A DNA stretch of 17,234 bases, from contig DCHH01000131.1 of the NCBI GenBank assembly GCA_002315625.1, positions 1 through 17,234 on the forward strand. The letters run 5' to 3'. Below the pieces are notes generated by a model, which ran no database searches, was not told the DNA's origin, and worked only from the letters and a program-made list of their open reading frames with translations. A program made the translations under genes and the position numbers. Shown in pieces: positions 14,130 through 17,234 of this stretch; within the stretch, counting starts at the first letter, position 1; each line of letters starts with the position of its first letter. This stretch comes from Bacteroidales bacterium UBA1757 (GTDB taxonomy: Bacteria > Bacteroidota > Bacteroidia > Bacteroidales > UBA1402).

Positions 14130-17100
14130 TCTTGAGTTGAACGTTTTTCGATAGCTTGAAGCCTTGACTCTATGCTGGCAGCAATATCGTCGTCGGCGGT
14201 GTAGTTTTCCTTCAGGCTTTGCAGGTATTGCTTGGCCTGAAACATGTCATTCTGTGACACGTAAATGTCGGAGAGCAGGAGGAAGGTTCGTGCAAGCCAG
14301 TATGAGTGGCCGGTTCCATCGTGCAGGAACGACTGGGCTAAAGACGTGGCCTTTTCGGTCTCTCCCTGGTCGAAACGGTATTGTGCCAAACGGTAGCGTG
14401 CCTCGGCACCGTATGCGGTCTGGGATTCCTTTGACAAAGTTCCCAGGTCCTTCACAGCTTCGTCTCCACGGTCAAGTTGGAGGAGCGACATAGCTCTGTT
14501 GTAGCGGGCCTCACGCTGGAGCTCTGGAGAGAGGTTTTTCTCCTGCAAAAGTTCCTGGGATGCTGAGACTAAAGTCTCGGTCTGACCAAGCTGTGACAGG
14601 CAGCGCATCACTCCGCTCTTGGCTCCGATACGGACAGTGCGGTCGTTGGTCAGGCTAGAGAGTGAACGGTAGTATTCAAGAGCCTTGGCATACATACCTG
14701 ATTTGTATGCGTTTTCGGAAAGTATTACTAATGAAGGACATACATATTTATTGCCAGTCTGATGTACGATGGCCTTCAGGTAAGTTTCCGCCTCGTCGGC
14801 AAACCCGAGATTGTTGAGCAGTGAGCCGCAATAATAGTTGGCTTCGGCCGCGTAGTGTCCTTGTGGATACTTCTGCAGATAATTTTTGAAAGCCTGGGTG
14901 GCCTCGGTCTGCTTGTCGTCCATCATGAGTCTTTCGGCGGCGGTATAAAGCAGTGAATCCTGCTCTTCGGCCTTGATGGCATAACTGCCTCCCAACGAGG
15001 CAACGTAATCGACATATCCCTGTACGTCGTTGATTGCAACATATATTGACTTCAGGTCGTTGAGAGCGGTAGTGGCTTCGGTGCTGCCGGGATAGTTGCT
15101 GATTACTTTCTTGTATGCAATAATGGCCTGGTCGTTATGCTTCATCTGGTAGTGGAGCAAACCTTTCTGGATTGCGGCTTTGCGGCTTAACGGACTGTTT
15201 GGATATTTTTCAATCAGTGCATCAAAGCTGTTGATGGCTTTCTCGGGCTTTTCAAGGGCCACGTATGCCTGCCCTTCCTCATAAATGGCATCGTCAGTCA
15301 GTTGTGATTCGGGGAAGCGTTTCACCAGGTCGTTCATCAGAGAGGCTTTTTCCTGGTATTTTTTCTGTAATCCAAGACAGAAGGCCTGCTGATATACGGC
15401 GTAGTCATTGCCAGACGGGGTCAGCTGGTCGGTTTTCTGGTAGTAAGAACAAGCCTGTTCATAGTTGCGCTGATGGAAATAGCAGTCGCCAATACGGTTC
15501 AGTGCATCGGGGTAGGTGGCATCTTCACGGATGCTTCCCATGGCTGCATATTTGTTGAACCAGACAAGTGCGTCGTCGTATTCCGCACTGTTGAAGTAGC
15601 AGTATGCCAAGTTGTAGTGGGCAAGTGGCCATGCATTCATCTTTGAAGACAGCTTCGATGAGAGGAACTTTGAGAAATCGCTCTTGGCTTCGTCGAGTCT
15701 GCCCAGCCGGTAAAGTGCCTCTCCTCGCCAGAAATAGCTTTCTACTGCACTAGTTTTCAGGGCAGTAGCCTGAGTTATTGATGCAGTGAATTTGTCGATG
15801 GCCTGCTGGTAGTTACCATTGTCAAACTTATCTGTTCCGAGGAGGAACAGAAGTTTGGAGCGGGTATTCAAAAGCCTCTCTGATGGCTTCTTGACGCGGT
15901 CTATGAAGTTAACGGCAGCTTCATAGTTCTTGGTTGACAGGAAGGCGTCCGAGAGGTAGCTGTATATCTGGTCGGAATATTTGCTTTCGGGAAATTCCTG
16001 GATTATCCGTTCGAAGGCATTGACCTGCTCGTTGAATGGTGAAAATGAGGTCTTGTAACAGAGAAGGGCATAGTTGAAAAGGGCATCTTCCTTAGTATTC
16101 ATATCGTAGTCGCTGAGTGAGGCCCTCTCAAAACTCATTCTGGCCATGTCGTCCTGGTTCATCTGGAGGTAGCATATTCCAAGGTGATATGTGGCGTTCT
16201 GGGCTACTGCATCATCGTTGATGGTGGCTATAGAGAGATAATCGGTTGCATGCTCGTAGTCCTTATCCATAAAATATAGCATTCCGATTCGGTAGGCATC
16301 CTCGGCGGGAATGTCTGTTGTCTTGGCTGTGTAGTCAGTGTAAAAGACCTTTGACGAGTGGTGATCGGCCAGTTCGTAGCTTGCAGCACCTTGCAGTCGG
16401 AGCAATTCGGCCTGATGGACGTCGTCCAGTTCGTCTTTCTTCAGGTTGCCGGTCATTGTGAGGACATCTTTGTAGCGTGACTGGTTGAAGTAAATCTGCA
16501 TAATAAAGAAGGGGACACTCTGACGGTATCGGGCCTGACCGTTTATCTTATTGAATCCTTTCAAGGCTTCGTCGTAGTCTCCCTCCAAATAGTTGATGTA
16601 GGCGAGGTAGTAGGTGGCTTCAGAGACATATCTGCCTCCTTGACCTATCAGGACGGTGAAAAGGGTGTCGGCTCCTGGGGTGTTGCCGGTTTTCAGTTTT
16701 GTGTTTGCCAGGGCGTAGCAGTAGTCCTCGGCGTCGGTTTCGGAAAGGGTGTTTGCATCACATCTCTGTAACAGTTCTGCGGCGGTGGAGTACTTTCCCT
16801 GGTTTACTTGGATGATACCCATGTAAAGGAATGCGCGGGAGATGTCGGTCGAGAGCGGGCACTCATCAACGAAGTCTCTTAACTGCTGGGCGGCATCGCT
16901 TTTGTTCAGGCGGAATGAGGAGGCGGCTTTTATGAAACTGGCTTTTTCCTCGGCTGAGGTCGGAAGTTGATTGGAGTTCTCCAACAGGTCGGAGGCCATA
17001 CGGTATGCTGCGGCGTATTGACCGGCCTGATAATGGGACAGGGCGGTTTCGAACTGCGCCTTGGTTTGTGTTTCCCGAGTGGTTTCCTGAGCCTTCAGGG

Positions 17101-17146
17101 GCAGGAGTGCAATGGACAGTAAAAATAGTGCAAGGTATTGTTTCAT
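14126..17146 (-). CDS. Large periplasmic TPR-repeat protein
   Basis: A 1006-residue protein made almost entirely of tetratricopeptide-like helical repeats after a signal peptide (1-19, cleavage LKA-Q). Many repeats have the BamD/CpoB type form with FPES, YPNS, YPGS or YPQG before a helix (for example KYPNSPLSRKAAIQKG and KYPQGHYAAEANYYCG). There is no lipobox and no membrane helix apart from the signal, so it is predicted to be periplasmic. Such solenoids bind partner proteins. The gene directly precedes, and overlaps, an outer-membrane barrel gene, suggesting that the two products form a complex, much as separate TPR and barrel proteins do in alginate export (AlgK/AlgE); that analogy is mine and does not imply polysaccharide export here. 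Role unknown. Confidence 0.88.
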   Translation of the reverse strand: MKQYLALFLLSIALLPLKAQETTRETQTKAQFETALSHYQAGQYAAAYRMASDLLENSNQLPTSAEEKASFIKAASSFRLNKSDAAQQLRDFVDECPLSTDISRAFLYMGIIQVNQGKYSTAAELLQRCDANTLSETDAEDYCYALANTKLKTGNTPGADTLFTVLIGQGGRYVSEATYYLAYINYLEGDYDEALKGFNKINGQARYRQSVPFFIMQIYFNQSRYKDVLTMTGNLKKDELDDVHQAELLRLQGAASYELADHHSSKVFYTDYTAKTTDIPAEDAYRIGMLYFMDKDYEHATDYLSIATINDDAVAQNATYHLGICYLQMNQDDMARMSFERASLSDYDMNTKEDALFNYALLCYKTSFSPFNEQVNAFERIIQEFPESKYSDQIYSYLSDAFLSTKNYEAAVNFIDRVKKPSERLLNTRSKLLFLLGTDKFDNGNYQQAIDKFTASITQATALKTSAVESYFWRGEALYRLGRLDEAKSDFSKFLSSKLSSKMNAWPLAHYNLAYCYFNSAEYDDALVWFNKYAAMGSIREDATYPDALNRIGDCYFHQRNYEQACSYYQKTDQLTPSGNDYAVYQQAFCLGLQKKYQEKASLMNDLVKRFPESQLTDDAIYEEGQAYVALEKPEKAINSFDALIEKYPNSPLSRKAAIQKGLLHYQMKHNDQAIIAYKKVISNYPGSTEATTALNDLKSIYVAINDVQGYVDYVASLGGSYAIKAEEQDSLLYTAAERLMMDDKQTEATQAFKNYLQKYPQGHYAAEANYYCGSLLNNLGFADEAETYLKAIVHQTGNKYVCPSLVILSENAYKSGMYAKALEYYRSLSSLTNDRTVRIGAKSGVMRCLSQLGQTETLVSASQELLQEKNLSPELQREARYNRAMSLLQLDRGDEAVKDLGTLSKESQTAYGAEARYRLAQYRFDQGETEKATSLAQSFLHDGTGHSYWLARTFLLLSDIYVSQNDMFQAKQYLQSLKENYTADDDIAASIESRLQAIEKRSTQE

Positions 17147-17175
17147 AGCTTTCTGTTTCGGACAGGATTGTCTCG

Positions 17176-17183
17176 CAAAAATA
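17176..17183 (-). promoter_or_regulatory. -7 box upstream of the TPR-barrel-recO operon
   Basis: TATTTTTG on the minus strand fully matches TAnnTTTG and would start transcription about 25 bases before the TPR gene ATG at 17146. No TTTG is seen at the 19-21 bp distance, so it is a half-match to the promoter consensus. Confidence 0.5.
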
Positions 17184-17202
17184 CAAAAAAGCTACAATAT
17201 TC

Positions 17203-17234
17203 CGTCATCCCGGGCTTGACCCGGAATCCCGTCG
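17203..17234. repeat. REP-like GC-rich palindrome, cut by window end
   Basis: The arms CCGGG (17210-17214) and CCCGG (17220-17224) pair around the loop CTTGA, with flanking GTCAT on the left and AATCCC on the right. The composition is sharply GC-rich next to an AT-rich promoter. Sequences of this style (GTCATCCCGG...CCGGAATCC) are dispersed intergenic repeats in many bacterial genomes. Only this one copy is visible and its right side may continue beyond the window. Confidence 0.5.

Overview
The window looks like a chromosomal housekeeping segment from a member of the Bacteroidales (phylum Bacteroidota), near 50% GC, probably Bacteroidaceae/Prevotellaceae-like. Three things point there. Several gaps carry the Bacteroidota promoter -7 box TAnnTTTG, once with a perfectly spaced -33 TTTG, and Shine-Dalgarno sequences are weak or absent. 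The protein families are typical of the phylum: a lipoprotein TamA homologue (TamL), a DUF4296 lipoprotein, a DksA/TraR protein without zinc cysteines, an LspA with a long periplasmic insert, and a TPR protein paired with a plug-less outer-membrane barrel. No phage, transposase, CRISPR array, tRNA or rRNA was seen. Coding density is very high and no gap exceeds about 100 bases.

Layout from left to right. (1) The C-terminal 463 residues of sigma-54 (rpoN, + strand, 5' end outside the window). (2) tamL on the minus strand, convergent with rpoN. (3) A 93-bp divergent promoter region, then a SpoU/TrmH-family RNA methyltransferase on the plus strand. (4) A minus-strand operon read right to left, ileS - dksA-like - lspA - DUF4296 lipoprotein, driven by a textbook Bacteroidota promoter at 9946-9976. 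Its last gene overlaps the methyltransferase tail to tail by 8 bp. (5) A minus-strand operon divIC/ftsB-like - small four-helix membrane protein - trmN6, with its own -7 box. (6) A minus-strand operon of a 1006-residue TPR protein, an overlapping 618-residue outer-membrane barrel protein, and recO. (7) At the right edge, a GC-rich REP-like palindrome, cut by the window end.

Shared themes are envelope biogenesis (TamL, LspA and its likely lipoprotein clients, DivIC, the TPR/barrel pair), translation and RNA modification (IleRS, SpoU methyltransferase, TrmN6), transcription control (sigma-54, DksA-like) and DNA repair (RecO). Most of this is conserved core genome. The points most worth a second look are the swapped GxHH active-site signature in IleRS (linked to mupirocin hyper-resistance in related enzymes), the DksA-like protein that keeps the coiled-coil tip motif but lacks three of four zinc ligands, the uncharacterised TPR/barrel pair, and the nine-copy DSLRI pentapeptide tail of the DUF4296 lipoprotein. 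I see no clear evidence of an exotic new defence or mobile system.
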